Shown here piece by piece: positions 36,143 through 47,817 of a stretch of 64,000 nt of DNA; position 1 is the first letter of the stretch; every line of letters begins with the position of its first letter. Source of the stretch: Mycolicibacterium sp. lyk4-40-TYG-92 (GTDB lineage: Bacteria; Actinomycetota; Actinomycetes; Mycobacteriales; Mycobacteriaceae); the NCBI RefSeq assembly GCF_030209435.1, contig NZ_JARVRX010000005.1, forward strand, positions 62,001 to 126,000, written 5' to 3'. The position numbers were made by a program, and so were the translations under genes. The notes beneath the pieces were generated by a model. That model saw nothing but the letters and a program-made list of their open reading frames with translations. It ran no database searches and was not told the origin of the DNA.

Positions 36143-37561
36143 CTAGTGGTCTTCCTCCCCGATGCGGTGCACATGGATCAGGTTGGTCGAGCCTACTGTG
36201 CCCGGCGGCGCGCCCGCGACGATGACCACCAGGTCGCCGCGTTTGTAGCGGTCCAGCTCCAGCAGGGCCTTGTCGACCTCCTGGATCATGCCGTCGGTGC
36301 TGTCCATCTTCGGGACGATGAACGTCTCGGTCCCCCAGGTCAGCGCCAGCTGGCTGCGTACCTCGGGCAGGTCGGTGAAGGCCAGCAGCGGCAGCGGGGT
36401 GTGCAGGCGGGACAGCCGGCGCACGGTGTCGCCCGACTGTGTGAAGGCCACCAGCGCCTTGGCGTCCAGCCGCTCGCCGATGTCACGGGCCGCGTAGGAG
36501 ATGACGCCGCGCTTGGTGCGGGGCACGTGCGTCAACGGCGGTGCGTCGGTGGAATTCGCCTCGACCGCGCGGACGATGCGCGCCATGGTGCGCACAGCCT
36601 CCAGTGCGTGCTTGCCGACGGAGGTCTCGCCGGAGAGCATCACGGCGTCGGCGCCGTCGAGAATCGCGTTGGCGACGTCCGAGGCCTCGGCCCGGGTGGG
36701 CCGGGAGTTCTCGATCATCGACTCGAGCATCTGGGTCGCCACGATGACGGGTTTGGCGTTCTCCCTGGCCATCTGGATGGCGCGCTTCTGCACCAGCGGC
36801 ACTTCTTCGAGCGGCAGCTCGACGCCCAGGTCACCACGGGCGACCATGATCGCGTCGAAGGCCAGCACGATGGCCTCGAGGTTGTCGACGGCTTCGGGCT
36901 TCTCCAGCTTGGCGATCACCGGCACCCGGCGCCCCACCGAATCCATCACCTCGTGCACGAGTTCGATGTCGGCCGGCGACCGGACGAACGACAGCGCGAT
37001 CAGGTCGACGCCGAGCATCAAGGCGAACTTCAGGTCGTCGATGTCCTTTTCGGACAGCGCCGGAACCGAGACGTTCATCCCGGGCAGGGACAGGCCCTTG
37101 TTGTTGCTGACCGGGCCGCCCTCGGTGACGGTGCAGACGACGTCGTTGCCGTCGATCATGTCGACCACCAGGCCGACCTTGCCGTCGTCGACGAGCAGTC
37201 GGTCACCGGCACGCGCGTCCTCGGCCAGCTGCTTGTAGGTGGTCGACACGCGGTCGTGGGTGCCTTCGCAGTCGTCGACGGTGATCCGCACGGTCTCGCC
37301 GGTTTGCCACTCGGTCGGGCCGTCGGCGAAGCGCCCGAGCCGGATCTTGGGGCCCTGCAGGTCGGCGAGAATGCCGACCGCGCGGCCGGCGGCGTCGGAT
37401 GCCGCTCGCACGCGCTTGTACGCCGTCTCATGATCGGCGTGTGCGCCATGGCTGAAGTTCAGCCGCGCCACATCCATTCCAGCTTCCACCAGCGCCAGCA
37501 CGGTTGCGTCGGTAGACGTAGCCGGTCCCAGCGTACAGACGATTTTTCCGCGTCTATTCAC
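36143..37561 (-). CDS. pyk: Pyruvate kinase
   Basis: Pyruvate kinase (472 residues) converts phosphoenolpyruvate and ADP to pyruvate and ATP. Recognised motifs: the start RRGKIVCTLGPAT, substrate-site ARLNFSHGAHADH, the catalytic Lys segment PVIAKLEKPEAVDNL, the metal-binding VARGDLGVELPLEEVPLVQK and ATQMLESMIENSRPTRAEASDVANAI. The C-terminal allosteric domain ends in IVAGAPPGTVGSTNLIHVH. The start is a GTG. It is followed closely by tesB, as in M. tuberculosis. Confidence 0.97.
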   Translation of the reverse strand: MNRRGKIVCTLGPATSTDATVLALVEAGMDVARLNFSHGAHADHETAYKRVRAASDAAGRAVGILADLQGPKIRLGRFADGPTEWQTGETVRITVDDCEGTHDRVSTTYKQLAEDARAGDRLLVDDGKVGLVVDMIDGNDVVCTVTEGGPVSNNKGLSLPGMNVSVPALSEKDIDDLKFALMLGVDLIALSFVRSPADIELVHEVMDSVGRRVPVIAKLEKPEAVDNLEAIVLAFDAIMVARGDLGVELPLEEVPLVQKRAIQMARENAKPVIVATQMLESMIENSRPTRAEASDVANAILDGADAVMLSGETSVGKHALEAVRTMARIVRAVEANSTDAPPLTHVPRTKRGVISYAARDIGERLDAKALVAFTQSGDTVRRLSRLHTPLPLLAFTDLPEVRSQLALTWGTETFIVPKMDSTDGMIQEVDKALLELDRYKRGDLVVIVAGAPPGTVGSTNLIHVHRIGEEDH

Positions 37562-37673
37562 AGTGCATGAGCATAGTGGATCGATTCAGATAACGGCCCG
37601 CCGGGAGCGCTGTCCGCACGCCAACATCAGCCGAACAGGGCGTTGCTGCGCGGTGTCCGCCGCTCAGCGCTCG

Positions 37674-38072
37674 CTATGGCGAGGTGAACGTCGGCACCAG
37701 CGGGAAGCCCGGCAGATTGCGGACCACCATCCACACCACCATCGCCACCAGTGCGGTCACCAGCGGTGGTGCCACCGACATCCGGCGCCGCCAGCACACC
37801 ACGAGCCAGACGGCCAGCAATGGCAATCCCACGAGCGCGAACACGTTGTCGACCACGGCGGCCGAAAAATCACCGTGCAAAACGTCGTGGGTCATGCGCA
37901 ACCCGCCGCACAGCGGACAGTTCCACCCGGTGAGGGCCTTGAACGGACACGGCGGAAACCCGAATCCGGGGCGATGCGGATCGGCAACGCCGATGTACGT
38001 CAGGGCGGCGACCGTCACGGCCCCGGTGCCGGCCACTCCCGCCACACGCGCGACCCTGCCGGCTGACGTCAT
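37674..38072 (-). CDS. DUF2752 membrane protein (Rv1616-like)
   Basis: The 132-residue protein has three hydrophobic segments and the DUF2752 motif 'CPfk.lTGw.CPlCGglR..H.llhGd', seen here as CPFKALTGWNCPLCGG and LRMTHDVLHGDF. The conserved Cys pairs and His may bind metal or haem; function is unknown. It corresponds to Rv1616 upstream of pyk. It is followed by pyk after 112 bases. Confidence 0.82.
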   Translation of the reverse strand: MTSAGRVARVAGVAGTGAVTVAALTYIGVADPHRPGFGFPPCPFKALTGWNCPLCGGLRMTHDVLHGDFSAAVVDNVFALVGLPLLAVWLVVCWRRRMSVAPPLVTALVAMVVWMVVRNLPGFPLVPTFTSP

Positions 38073-38170
38073 GACTCCATGATGCCCGGCGAGGTCTCAA
38101 CACAGGCAGCGGAGGCCGCCGGTATCGACCGGGAGACTCGTCAGGGAATTCGCAGGTGCGACGTGCAAAT

Positions 38171-38205
38171 GCGAACGTCGGTGACCCCTCGACACCGACG
38201 TTCGC
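38171..38205 (-). terminator. Hairpin downstream of the second TetR gene
   Basis: A perfect 13-bp stem (GCGAACGTCGGTG at 38171-38183 and its complement at 38193-38205) with a nine-base loop, followed on the minus strand by ATTTG. It lies between the TetR stop (38262) and the DUF2752 start (38072) and probably ends TetR transcription. Confidence 0.7.
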
Positions 38206-38261
38206 CGCGATTCAGCGACAATATTGCCGTATTGTAACGGTTCGGGCAAACCCAGCGGGCG

Positions 38262-38882
38262 TTATTGGCGCAACTGACCGTGCCGAATGAGCTCGTTGAC
38301 GGACTCTTCCCACCTGGCCAGCTCGGGGTCAGACGTGAACGACGCGGGCAGGTGCCGGTCGAGATGCCGGCGCAAGATGATCGAGCCCAGCGTCAGCACC
38401 AAGGGATTCAGCCCGGCCCAGACCACGTCGAGCCCCTCGGCCGCATCCCCGGTGTCGATCATGCGCTGCCACCGGTCAATGCCGATCCGCGCCATCGCAT
38501 CGAATATCGCGATGCCGCTTGGTGTTTCAGAAGCCACCGCTCGGCCCAGATAGTCCATGACCACCAGGTGGTCGGTGAGCAGTCCGTGCACCGCCCTGCC
38601 GATCGCGGCAACCGAATCAGGCCCGGGGCTTTCCAGCGCAGCGAACATCGTCGAGCTGATGAGCTTCATCGCCACATCGTCGACGGCCTTGATCAAACCG
38701 TCCTTGGTGCCGAAATGGTGCTGCACCAACCCCACGGAAACACCCGCGGTATCGGCCACCATCTGCAACGTCGCATCGGACGTGCCCCGCTGCGCAAACA
38801 CCTTCAGCGCCGCATTGAGGATGCGGTCCTGCCGAGACTGCTGCAGCTGCACTCCGTCGGCTATGTCATCCACAGGAGACAT
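38262..38882 (-). CDS. TetR-family transcriptional regulator
   Basis: The 206-residue protein has a TetR DNA-binding domain (about 15-62, with RILNAALKVFAQRGTSDATLQMVADTAGVSVG and LVQHHFGTK) and a helical ligand domain. ATG at 38882 is chosen because it places the helix-turn-helix at the usual distance; the frame is open to 38993. The gene is alone between terminators, and the 278 bases between it and lgt contain a small inverted repeat (38938-38960) that might be its operator. Target and ligand are unknown. Confidence 0.85.
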   Translation of the reverse strand: MSPVDDIADGVQLQQSRQDRILNAALKVFAQRGTSDATLQMVADTAGVSVGLVQHHFGTKDGLIKAVDDVAMKLISSTMFAALESPGPDSVAAIGRAVHGLLTDHLVVMDYLGRAVASETPSGIAIFDAMARIGIDRWQRMIDTGDAAEGLDVVWAGLNPLVLTLGSIILRRHLDRHLPASFTSDPELARWEESVNELIRHGQLRQ

Positions 38883-39160
38883 CCAACCACCGCACAACCG
38901 ATGACGACCGGCGAGTGAGGAACATACCGTTCGCATGAAAGTGCAGCTTGTGCGCACTTTTGCCGCGGGGTGACCGTGAGGTCGGGGTGACACTACGCCT
39001 ACGATCGCGGTTTTACGCCCACAGTTCAGACTCGACGACGAAAGCCCGCTCGACCGGGTTCACCCCGCAACCGCGGCACACGTCACTCGCACTTTCGTGC
39101 CCTCGATTCAGGCTCAACGACGTGGGCCGCCGAGCGTGCGCTCGGTGCGTAAGGCCGAGC

Positions 39161-41008
39161 TCAGCCCTGACGGCGCCACCAACGTCGACGCGGGGCGGGC
39201 GGCTCCCAGACGGGAACCCCAACGGGCTCAACCTTTTCGGTGGCTTCGGCCTTCGGTTCGGGTTGTTCGACCGGTGCAGCGTCGGCATCGGATTCTTCGG
39301 CGTCTTCGGTCTCAGCCTCCGCCGCACTGTCGGATTCCGGTGCTTCCTCGGACTCCTCGACCGCGTCGGCTTCTTCAGCATCCTCGACATCTGCGCTGTC
39401 GTCGGCGTCAGCGACCTCCGTCTCGGCCGTGGCCTCGTCGGCTGCCTCATCGGATTCCGTTGTGCCCTCGGACTCCTCGGCCACCTCGACAGCTCCGGCC
39501 GCCACGGCATCGTCAGAATCAGCGTCCTCAGCATCAGCTTCGTCAGCATCAGTTTCGTCGGCGTCCTCGGATTCCGGTGTGCCTTCGGATTCCTCGGCTA
39601 TCTCGACAGCTTCGGCCGCCACGGCGTCGTCAGCGCCAGCGCCCTCGTCGCCTGCGGCTTCCTCGACGGCTTCTTCCTCCGCAGCGTCCTCGGCATCAGC
39701 GCTGTCGTCGGCATCGGCAATGTCCGTCTCGGCGGTGGCCTCGTCAGCGGCTTCGTCGGCTTCCGTCGTCCCCTCGGACTCCTCGGCGACCTCGACGGCT
39801 TCGGACTCATCGGCATCCAGCTCTTCGGCCTGGACGTCGGACTCGTCTTCTTCCTCGACCTCGTCGGAATCGACTGGCTCGTCGGCGGATTCGTCGACGG
39901 ACTCCTCGACAGCCGCCTCCGCGTCGATCGCGTCCTCATCGGTCGCGTCCTCATCGACGGCCTGCTCCGCGAGCGCCTCGGTTTCATCGGGTTGGGTCTC
40001 GACGGCGTCGGCCTCGTCAGCGACGTCGGCGTCACCGCCCGAAGCGGCAGCGGCAGCAGCACCAGCCGCGACAGCCGCCGGAACGGCCAATTTCGCGCCC
40101 TCGGCGTCACCGTCGGCCTCAGCTTCGACTTCGTCCGCCTGCCGGCCGCCGAGGCTCGCCGGGTCCTCACGGCCCCGCGGCGCCACCATCATGTAGACCA
40201 CGGCACCGATGAACACGAACGTCGAGGTGAACGAGTTGACGCGGATACCGGCGATCAGCGTGGCGGTGTCGCTGCGCATCAGCTCGACGCCGAAGCGGCC
40301 GACGCAGTAGGCGGCGACGTACAACGCGAACAGCCGGCCGTGGCCCAGTTTGAAGCGGCGGTCGGCCCACAGCAGGACGAAGAAAACCAGGAGGTTCCAC
40401 AGCAGTTCGTAGAGGAACGTCGGGTGCACGACCTCGTAGACCTGCCCGGTCGAGACGCCGTTGAGCAGGTGCGGGTTCACCACACCGGAACCGTCGCTGC
40501 GCTGGAAGATCTCCAGGCCCCACGGCAGATCCGTCGGACGGCCGTAGAGCTCCTGGTTGAAATAGTTACCGAGGCGCCCGATGGCCTGCGCCAGCACAAT
40601 GCCGGGAGCCACGGCGTCACCGAACGCGGGCAGCGGAATTCCGTGCCGGCGGCAGCCGATCCAGGCGCCGACGGCGCCGAGCGCGACCGCACCCCAGATA
40701 CCCAGGCCGCCGTCCCAGATCCGGACCGCGCCGGCGACGCCCGCGCCGCCCTCGGCGAAGTAGGTACGCCAGTCGGTCATCAGGTGGTACAGGCGACCAC
40801 CGATGAGCCCGAACGGCACCGCCCACAGCGCGATGTCGTAGATGACGCCCGGTTCACCACCGCGCGCGACCCAGCGGCGATCGCCGATGATCAGCGCGGC
40901 GATGATGCCGGTGATGATGCAGAGCGCGTAGGCCCGGATCGGTACCGGCCCCAAGTGCCAGACGCCCTGGGCCGGACTCGGGATGTATGCCAGCAACGAT
41001 GTGGTCAC
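39161..41008 (-). CDS. lgt: Prolipoprotein diacylglyceryl transferase with long acidic tail
   Basis: Lgt transfers diacylglycerol from phosphatidylglycerol to the lipobox Cys of prolipoproteins. The first 285 residues are the seven-segment enzyme: [22 protein letters not shown] with His75, and the signature [15 protein letters not shown] with Arg145, Asn148 and Glu153. From about 290 to 598 the protein is an extremely acidic Ala/Asp/Glu/Ser tail with long imperfect repeats, ending [15 protein letters not shown], a basic aromatic patch. M. tuberculosis Lgt also has a C-terminal extension, but a shorter one as I remember (468 residues in total against 615 here). It overlaps trpA by four bases. 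Confidence 0.95.
   Translation of the reverse strand: MTTSLLAYIPSPAQGVWHLGPVPIRAYALCIITGIIAALIIGDRRWVARGGEPGVIYDIALWAVPFGLIGGRLYHLMTDWRTYFAEGGAGVAGAVRIWDGGLGIWGAVALGAVGAWIGCRRHGIPLPAFGDAVAPGIVLAQAIGRLGNYFNQELYGRPTDLPWGLEIFQRSDGSGVVNPHLLNGVSTGQVYEVVHPTFLYELLWNLLVFFVLLWADRRFKLGHGRLFALYVAAYCVGRFGVELMRSDTATLIAGIRVNSFTSTFVFIGAVVYMMVAPRGREDPASLGGRQADEVEAEADGDAEGAKLAVPAAVAAGAAAAAASGGDADVADEADAVETQPDETEALAEQAVDEDATDEDAIDAEAAVEESVDESADEPVDSDEVEEEDESDVQAEELDADESEAVEVAEESEGTTEADEAADEATAETDIADADDSADAEDAAEEEAVEEAAGDEGAGADDAVAAEAVEIAEESEGTPESEDADETDADEADAEDADSDDAVAAGAVEVAEESEGTTESDEAADEATAETEVADADDSADVEDAEEADAVEESEEAPESDSAAEAETEDAEESDADAAPVEQPEPKAEATEKVEPVGVPVWEPPAPRRRWWRRQG
39217..40141 (-). repeat. Acidic low-complexity repeat tract in lgt
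   Basis: About 309 codons encode mostly Glu, Asp, Ala and Ser. The block beginning [10 protein letters not shown] recurs three times (near 39485, 39603 and 39786 on the map), and the longer block with ADEATAET and ADADDSAD recurs in two copies roughly 300 bases apart. The repeats are clear at the DNA level too. Confidence 0.8.
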
Positions 41009-41792
41009 GCGGAAACTTTCTGTCGTACTCCGTGGGCCAGTTCTTCGGACAAAGCTCGTACCGCGGGGATGCCGCCGTCACCCAGCGCCGACACGAGCGC
41101 CGAGCCGACGATGACGCCGTCTGCGTAGGCCGCGATCTCGGCCGCCTGTTCCCGCGACCGCACACCGAGGCCGACCCCCACGGGGATGTCGGACACGGCG
41201 CGCACCCGGGACACCAATTCCGGCGCCATGTTCGACACCGCGTCGCGCGCACCGGTGACGCCCATGGTCGAGGCGGCGTAGACGAAGCCGCGCGAGGCCG
41301 CCGTCGTGGCGGCCAGTCGCTCCGGGGTGGACGACGGCGCCACCAGGAAGATGCGGTCGAGGTTGTGGGCGTCGGAGACGGCGAACCATTCGTCGGCCTC
41401 GTCGGGGATGAGGTCGGGCGTGATGAGCCCGAGCCCGCCCGCCGACGCCAGGTCCCGCGCGAAAGCGTCGACGCCCCAGCGCAACACCGGATTCCAGTAG
41501 GTCATGACAACGGCGTGCCCGCCGGCGTTGCTGATGGCCTCGACGGCCTTCAGCGCGTCGCGGACCCGCACCCCACCCTGTAGAGCGGTGTTGGTGGCGG
41601 CGGCGATGACCGGTCCGTCCATGCCCGGATCGGAGTAGGCGACGCCGACTTCGATGATGTCGCAACCGGATTCGGCCATCGCGACCATCGCGTCGATCGA
41701 GGTCTGCACATCCGGGTAGCCGGTCGGCAGGTAGCCGATCAGCGCCGAACGCCCCTCGGCCCGGCACGATTCGAACAATCCAGCCAGTCGGC

Positions 41793-41796
<4 letters not shown>
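41005..41796 (-). CDS. trpA: Tryptophan synthase alpha chain
   Basis: TrpA (263 residues) cleaves indole-3-glycerol phosphate to indole, which passes to TrpB. The TIM-barrel protein has the catalytic Glu in [20 protein letters not shown] (with the second acidic residue in SDPGMDGP), MTYWNPVL and the phosphate-binding [11 protein letters not shown]. Both of its ends overlap neighbours by four bases (trpB upstream, lgt downstream), indicating tight coupling. Confidence 0.96.
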
Positions 41797-43064
<1,268 letters not shown>

Positions 43065-43102
43065 AAGAACTCGGGCTGCTTCTTCGCGCAGGAGCCCGCA
43101 AT

Positions 43103-43921
43103 TCAGCGGGCTGGTTTCGGGCAGGACGGGTGCGTGCCGGCGGTCACCAGGTCGGCGACGGCGCTGCGGGGATCACCACTGGTCACCAGGCCTTCACCGA
43201 CCAGGACGGCGTCGGCGCCGGCACCGGCGTAGGCCAGCAGGTCTGCGGTGCCCCGCACCCCCGACTCGGCGATCCGGATGATGTTGCTCGGCAGGCCGGG
43301 CGCGATGCGGCCGAAGCAGTCGCGGTCGACCTCGAGGGTCTTGAGGTCACGGGCGTTGACGCCGATGACCTTGGCGCCGGCCTGGATGGCGCGGTCCGCT
43401 TCTTCTTCGGTGTGCACCTCGACCAGTGGGGTCATCCCGAGCGACTCGGTCCGGTCGATCATCGAGGTCAGTACCGACTGCTCGAGCGCGGCAACGATCA
43501 GCAGCAGCATGTCGGCGCCGTGGGCCCGGGCCTCGTGAATCTGGTACGGGGTGACGATGAAGTCCTTGCGCAGCACCGGGATCGACACCGCGGCACGCAC
43601 GGCGTCCAGGTCTGCCAGCGAACCGTTGAAGCGACGCTCCTCGGTCAGCACGCTGATCACCCGGGCACCGCCGGACTCGTAGGCCTTGGCCAGCTTGGCG
43701 GGATCGTCGATCTGCGCCAACGCCCCCTTGCTGGGGCTCGCCCGCTTCACCTCGGCGATGACGCCGATGCCGGGCTCGCGCAGCGCGGCAAGAGCGTCCT
43801 TGGCCGACGGCGCCTTCTTGGCCCGCTCCTTGACCTCGGTCAGACTCAGCGCGGCTTCGCGGGCGGCAACATCAGCGCGAACTCCCTCGATGATGGAGTC
43901 GAGCACGGTCCCCGAAGTCAT
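43103..43921 (-). CDS. trpC: Indole-3-glycerol-phosphate synthase
   Basis: TrpC (272 residues, the same length as in M. tuberculosis) converts carboxyphenylamino-deoxyribulose phosphate to indole-3-glycerol phosphate. The barrel shows [13 protein letters not shown] (catalytic Lys and Glu), [32 protein letters not shown] and IAESGVRG. The ATG at 43921 gives [10 protein letters not shown]; the frame is open farther upstream. It is followed by trpB after 38 bases. Confidence 0.96.
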   Translation of the reverse strand: MTSGTVLDSIIEGVRADVAAREAALSLTEVKERAKKAPSAKDALAALREPGIGVIAEVKRASPSKGALAQIDDPAKLAKAYESGGARVISVLTEERRFNGSLADLDAVRAAVSIPVLRKDFIVTPYQIHEARAHGADMLLLIVAALEQSVLTSMIDRTESLGMTPLVEVHTEEEADRAIQAGAKVIGVNARDLKTLEVDRDCFGRIAPGLPSNIIRIAESGVRGTADLLAYAGAGADAVLVGEGLVTSGDPRSAVADLVTAGTHPSCPKPAR

Positions 43922-44050
43922 AGCGCGTCGTCGTCCTTCCGTGCCGGTTCGGCAAGCCAGATGATCATGTCGAAGGGTAGTCGCCAGGGCGGCGCAGACT
44001 GCCACCGGGCCACACTCACGCGCGATCCGCCTTCGGCTCCTCGCTAACGC

Positions 44051-44677
44051 TCATTTGATCCCGCCGTCGTTCTGGGTGGGGTCACGACCCTCGACCTGCG
44101 TCGGATCGCGACCTTCGTCGATGGCATCCCAGATCATCCGTTCGGACATGCCGTCGGCGGCTTCTTCCTGCGCTGCCTCACGGCGCGCACCCGGCGCGGC
44201 ATATTTCGACGTGGCCGGCGCGGCGGCGGCCTGACCGGCCGAACGCATCAGCAGAACCGCTCCGACCAGCGTCAACACCGCGGCCGCCAGCGTCACCCCG
44301 GCACCCCAGTAGTGCCGCTGCGTGCCCACCAGGAACATCACCGCGATCTGTGCCATGTCGGCGGCGCGCACCGAAATGTCGGTGACGACCCACAGACTGA
44401 TGGCCAGATATCCCATCCCCGCACTCGCGGCGGCGACGAGCAGCGCCAGCAGCCGCAGCGCCCAGCCCCGCACCGCCAGCGCCGCCACGGCGGCGGCAGC
44501 AGCCAGCAGCGCCAGCGGGATGAGGGCCGTGGACCAGGCCGCGCCGGACAGCGTCGTCGTCTTGGGCTTGCCGAGCCCGTCGAACGACGACACGTCGACC
44601 CACGGCAGCCGGGAGGCACCCCACAACATCAGTGCGGCGACGAGCAGCAGCACCTGCGCGGTGCGGGTGGTCCTCAC
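44051..44677 (-). CDS. Trp-operon-associated membrane protein (Rv1610-like)
   Basis: The 208-residue protein has four hydrophobic segments: about 6-20, then after an extracytoplasmic loop with [17 protein letters not shown], three more to residue 150. This is the TIGR02234-like trp-associated family between trpE and trpC in mycobacteria. The hydrophilic C-terminus contains a repeated EGRDPTQ. It may be linked to tryptophan synthesis or transport, but no activity is established. The GTG at 44677 overlaps the trpE stop (GTGA). Confidence 0.85.
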   Translation of the reverse strand: MRTTRTAQVLLLVAALMLWGASRLPWVDVSSFDGLGKPKTTTLSGAAWSTALIPLALLAAAAAVAALAVRGWALRLLALLVAAASAGMGYLAISLWVVTDISVRAADMAQIAVMFLVGTQRHYWGAGVTLAAAVLTLVGAVLLMRSAGQAAAAPATSKYAAPGARREAAQEEAADGMSERMIWDAIDEGRDPTQVEGRDPTQNDGGIK

Positions 44678-46179
44678 GGCTCGCCCAGCGTCTCGGCGGC
44701 CGCGATCGCCGCCAGCACGGCCTTGGCCTTGTTGGACGACTCGTTGTACTCGTACGGCCCGTTGGAGTCCGCCACGACGCCGCCACCGGCCTGCACGTAG
44801 GCGGTGCCGCCACGCATCAGCGCGGTGCGGATCGCGATGGCGAAGTCGGCGTTGCCGGCGAAGTCGAGGTACCCGAGCACACCGCCGTACAGGCCGCGGC
44901 GGGTCAGTTCGACCTCTTCGATGAGCTCCATGGCCCGTACCTTGGGCGCCCCCGACAGCGTCCCGGCCGGGAAGCAGGCGGTGACGGCGTCCAGCGCCGT
45001 CTTGCCGTCGGCGAGGTGGCCGGTGACGGTGGAGACCAGGTGCATGACGTGGCTGTAGCGCTCGATGTGGCTGTAGTCCTCGACACGCACGGTCCCCGGC
45101 CGGCAGACGCGGCCCAGATCGTTGCGGCCCAGATCGACCAGCATCAGGTGCTCGGAGCGCTCCTTGTCGTCGGCGAGCAGCTCCTTTTCGAGGAGGATGT
45201 CGTCCTCCTCGGTGGCGCCGCGCCACCGGGTGCCGGCGATCGGGTGCGTCGTCGCCACCCCGTCCTTCACCGTGACGAGCGCCTCCGGGCTGGAGCCGAC
45301 GACCGAGAAGTCAAGTCCGCCTTCGGCATTGGGCACGTTGAGCAGATACATGTAGGGACTGGGGTTGGTCACCCGCAGCACCCGGTACACGTCGATGGGG
45401 TCGGCGTCGGTGTCCATCTCGAAGCGCTGCGACGGCACCACCTGGAAGGCCTCGCCGGCCTCGATGTCGCCGACCAGCTTCTCGACGATCGCCGTGTACT
45501 CCTCGACCGTGCGCTGCTGGCGCGGCTGGGGCTGCGGACGGCTGAAGGTGGCGATGCTCGACGGCAGCGGCTCCCCCAGCGCCTTGGTCATGACATCGAG
45601 ACGCGCCACCGCATCGTCATAGGCCCAGTCGACGCGCTCGTCGGTGCCGTTCCAGTTGACCGCGTTGGCGATGAGGGTGATGGTGCCCTCGTGGTGGTCG
45701 ACGGCGGCCATGTCGGTAGCCAGCAGCAGCACCATGTCGGGCAGCTTGAGATCGTCGACCGCCAACTCCGGCAGCCGCTCCAGCCGGCGCACCATGTCGT
45801 ACGCGAAGTAACCGACCAGCCCACTCGACAGCGGCGGCAGGCCCGGCACCGGCGCGGTCTGCAGCAGGGCCAGCGTGTCGCGCACCGCCTGCAGCGGATC
45901 GCCGCCACAGGGTGCGTCCTGCGGCGTGTTGCCGAGCCAGACCGCTTCCCCATCCCGGACAGTCAGCGCCGACGGGGCACCCGCACCGATGAACGACCAT
46001 CGCGACCAGGACCGCCCGTTCTCGGCCGATTCCAGCAGAAACGTGCCGGGACGGTTGGCGGCAAGCTTGCGGTAGGCCGACAACGGCGTCTCGCTGTCGG
46101 CGAGCACCTTGCGCGTCACCGGCACGACACGGTGCTCGGCGGCCAGCGCCTGGAATTCCTCACGTGAGGTCGTCTTCAC
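44674..46179 (-). CDS. trpE: Anthranilate synthase component I
   Basis: TrpE (501 residues) converts chorismate to anthranilate with ammonia from the glutaminase subunit, which is not encoded here. Chorismate-binding motifs are present: [50 protein letters not shown] and [10 protein letters not shown]. The Trp feedback element [13 protein letters not shown] is in the N-terminal part. The open frame reaches a TTG at 46209, but GTG at 46179 has a GGGAGGA site seven bases upstream and is the better start. It is divergent from bcpB with 32 bases between start codons. Confidence 0.95.
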   Translation of the reverse strand: MKTTSREEFQALAAEHRVVPVTRKVLADSETPLSAYRKLAANRPGTFLLESAENGRSWSRWSFIGAGAPSALTVRDGEAVWLGNTPQDAPCGGDPLQAVRDTLALLQTAPVPGLPPLSSGLVGYFAYDMVRRLERLPELAVDDLKLPDMVLLLATDMAAVDHHEGTITLIANAVNWNGTDERVDWAYDDAVARLDVMTKALGEPLPSSIATFSRPQPQPRQQRTVEEYTAIVEKLVGDIEAGEAFQVVPSQRFEMDTDADPIDVYRVLRVTNPSPYMYLLNVPNAEGGLDFSVVGSSPEALVTVKDGVATTHPIAGTRWRGATEEDDILLEKELLADDKERSEHLMLVDLGRNDLGRVCRPGTVRVEDYSHIERYSHVMHLVSTVTGHLADGKTALDAVTACFPAGTLSGAPKVRAMELIEEVELTRRGLYGGVLGYLDFAGNADFAIAIRTALMRGGTAYVQAGGGVVADSNGPYEYNESSNKAKAVLAAIAAAETLGEP

Positions 46180-46211
46180 GCGGTCATCCTCCCAGAAGTA
46201 GCGTGGCAACC

Positions 46212-46667
46212 ATGAAACGTGGTGACCTCGTCGCAGAGTTCAATCTCCCCGACCAGACCGGGACCAACCGCAGCCTTTCCGAACTGCTGGCCGACGGGCC
46301 GATCGTGCTCTTCTTCTACCCCGCTGCCATGACGCCGGGCTGCACCATGGAGGCCTGCCACTTCCGCGACCTGGCGGCCGAGTTCGCCGCGGTCGGTGCC
46401 TCCCGGGTCGGGATCAGCATGGACGCGGTGGAGAAGCAGGACAAGTTCGCCGAGAAGCACAGCTTCGACTACCCGCTGCTGTCGGACACCTCCGGCGCGG
46501 TGGCCGAGGCGTTCGGTGTGAAACGTGGCCTGCTCGGCAAGCTCATGCCGGTCAAGCGGACCACGTTCGTCATCGACACCGACCGCAGGGTCCTCGAGGT
46601 CATCGCCAGCGAGATCTCCATGGACTCGCACGCCGATAAAGCACTCGAGGTGCTGCGAGCGCGTTGA
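46212..46667 (+). CDS. bcpB: Bcp-type peroxiredoxin
   Basis: The 151-residue thiol peroxidase reduces hydrogen peroxide and organic hydroperoxides. The peroxidatic Cys is in [15 protein letters not shown], with a resolving Cys five residues later, which defines the Bcp/PrxQ atypical two-Cys type. The ending matches the thioredoxin fold. It corresponds to Rv1608c. A hairpin after its stop separates it from the convergent XdhC-type gene and marks the right edge of the conserved core. Confidence 0.93.
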   Translation: MKRGDLVAEFNLPDQTGTNRSLSELLADGPIVLFFYPAAMTPGCTMEACHFRDLAAEFAAVGASRVGISMDAVEKQDKFAEKHSFDYPLLSDTSGAVAEAFGVKRGLLGKLMPVKRTTFVIDTDRRVLEVIASEISMDSHADKALEVLRAR

Positions 46668-46674
46668 GCGATAT

Positions 46675-46713
46675 GTGCACCGTTCGTCACGATGACCATT
46701 TCGAACGATGCAC
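46675..46713. terminator. Bidirectional hairpin between bcpB and the xdhC-like gene
   Basis: Arms GTGCACCGTTCG (46675-46686) and CGAACGATGCAC (46702-46713) pair at 11 of 12 positions around a 15-base loop. The stem fills the gap between two convergent genes, ending three bases before the stop codon of the second. Confidence 0.65.
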
Positions 46714-46716
46714 GAA

Positions 46717-47724
46717 TCACTGGGCTCGCTGACTGCGAGGCAGGCCGCTTCCCCCTTCGTTGGCCGCCACGACCTGGGCGAGGATCGACAACGTGATGTG
46801 CGGCGCCTCGCGACCGCCGAGGTCCAGCCCGATGGGCGCCTGGAGACGGTTGACGTCGGCGGGCGCCAATCCGTGCTGCAGTAGGGCGCGACGCTTGTTC
46901 GACGAGCGCGTCCGCGATCCCAGGGCTCCGACGAATGTCGGCTGCGTGCCGCCGGTCCAACGCCGCGAATCCAGTGCCTCGCCGAGCAGTGGAATCGAGA
47001 ACCGATCGTCATGCGTCAGGTCCACGATTGCCGTATCGGCATTGATACGCCCCGCTTTTCGTTCCTGACGCAGGTAGCGATCCGGCCAGTCCCGAACCAG
47101 GTCTGCGCCAGGAAGGCGTTCCTCTTGCAGGAACGCGGGCCGGGGATCACAAACGGTGACGGCGTAGCCCAGGGGCAAGGCCAGGGCCGCAAGCCCTGTC
47201 GCGATGTCGCTGATCCCGAAGATCAGCATGCGCGACGGCGCTTCGTAGTGGGTAGTGCACACCGGTGCACCGTCGGCCCGCGTCAGCGACGTCTGACCCG
47301 TGCGCAGATTCAAGAAGGTGGTGGCGGGCCTGCCCTGCTGCACCATCGACATCAACGTCGCCAATTCCGGAAAATGCTGTGGCGTCACCGGGTTCATGGC
47401 GACTGTGAGCGTTCCACGGCATGGCCCCGGTGGGGCAAATCGGTCGCGGTCGGAGAGGTCGGCTTCGAAATCGATGATCTGGCAACTGACCCCGGCCAAT
47501 GATTCCGGATGGTCGTCGAACACGGCCCGGGCACGTTCGTAGAGCTCCGCCTCGACACAGCCCGACGACACACTGCCTTCGAACCGGCCGCACCGATCGA
47601 ATGCCATCATCGACCCGGCCGGGTACGGAGAACGGTCAAAGGTGTCGAGAACGGTGACGGCGACAACATCCATGTTGCGCTGGTACCTGTCGTAAATCCA
47701 TTGCAGCACAGCCCTATTTCTCAT
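46717..47724 (-). CDS. XdhC/CoxI-family molybdenum cofactor maturation protein
   Basis: The 335-residue protein has an N-terminal XdhC/CoxI domain (about 15-90, VVAVTVLDTFDRSPYPAGSMM and GSVSSGCVEAEL with the conserved Cys) and a C-terminal Rossmann domain (about 170-320, with RMLIFGISDIATGLAALA, CDPRPAF and ALGSRTRSSNKR). XdhC proteins bind Moco, help its sulfuration and insert it into xanthine-dehydrogenase-family enzymes such as the one at the right edge of the window. ATG at 47724 has GGAG nine bases upstream and places the palindrome at 47794-47817 outside the gene; the open frame begins at 47853. Confidence 0.88.
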   Translation of the reverse strand: MRNRAVLQWIYDRYQRNMDVVAVTVLDTFDRSPYPAGSMMAFDRCGRFEGSVSSGCVEAELYERARAVFDDHPESLAGVSCQIIDFEADLSDRDRFAPPGPCRGTLTVAMNPVTPQHFPELATLMSMVQQGRPATTFLNLRTGQTSLTRADGAPVCTTHYEAPSRMLIFGISDIATGLAALALPLGYAVTVCDPRPAFLQEERLPGADLVRDWPDRYLRQERKAGRINADTAIVDLTHDDRFSIPLLGEALDSRRWTGGTQPTFVGALGSRTRSSNKRRALLQHGLAPADVNRLQAPIGLDLGGREAPHITLSILAQVVAANEGGSGLPRSQRAQ

Positions 47725-47793
47725 CGATGTCCACTCCACCGGCCAGGTCGGAACATTCCACCGCTCAACAGCCTTGGACGTCAGGCGTCGATA

Positions 47794-47817
47794 CGCATCA
47801 GTCAGGTGACTGATGCG
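47794..47817. promoter_or_regulatory. Palindromic operator, shared island motif (site 1)
   Basis: Perfect 11-base arms (CGCATCAGTCA and its complement) around GG. The core CAGTCAGGTGACTG (47799-47812) recurs in similar form at 52507, 60193 and 60244. It is 70 bases before the XdhC-type start and 105 before the divergent Rieske gene, so it could control both. Confidence 0.75.

Noticed and set aside
39217..40141. Possible CRISPR or tandem-repeat array
   Set aside because: The repeats are imperfect, in frame and encode a continuous acidic protein tail; there are no regular spacers.
38948..41128. 726-codon open frame on the plus strand with repeats
   Set aside because: It is the shadow of lgt; its Gly/Phe/Leu repeats mirror the acidic repeats of the real gene.
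46180..46209. TTG start for trpE that would lengthen the protein by ten residues
   Set aside because: The GTG at 46179 has a strong ribosome-binding site at the right distance; the TTG has none.
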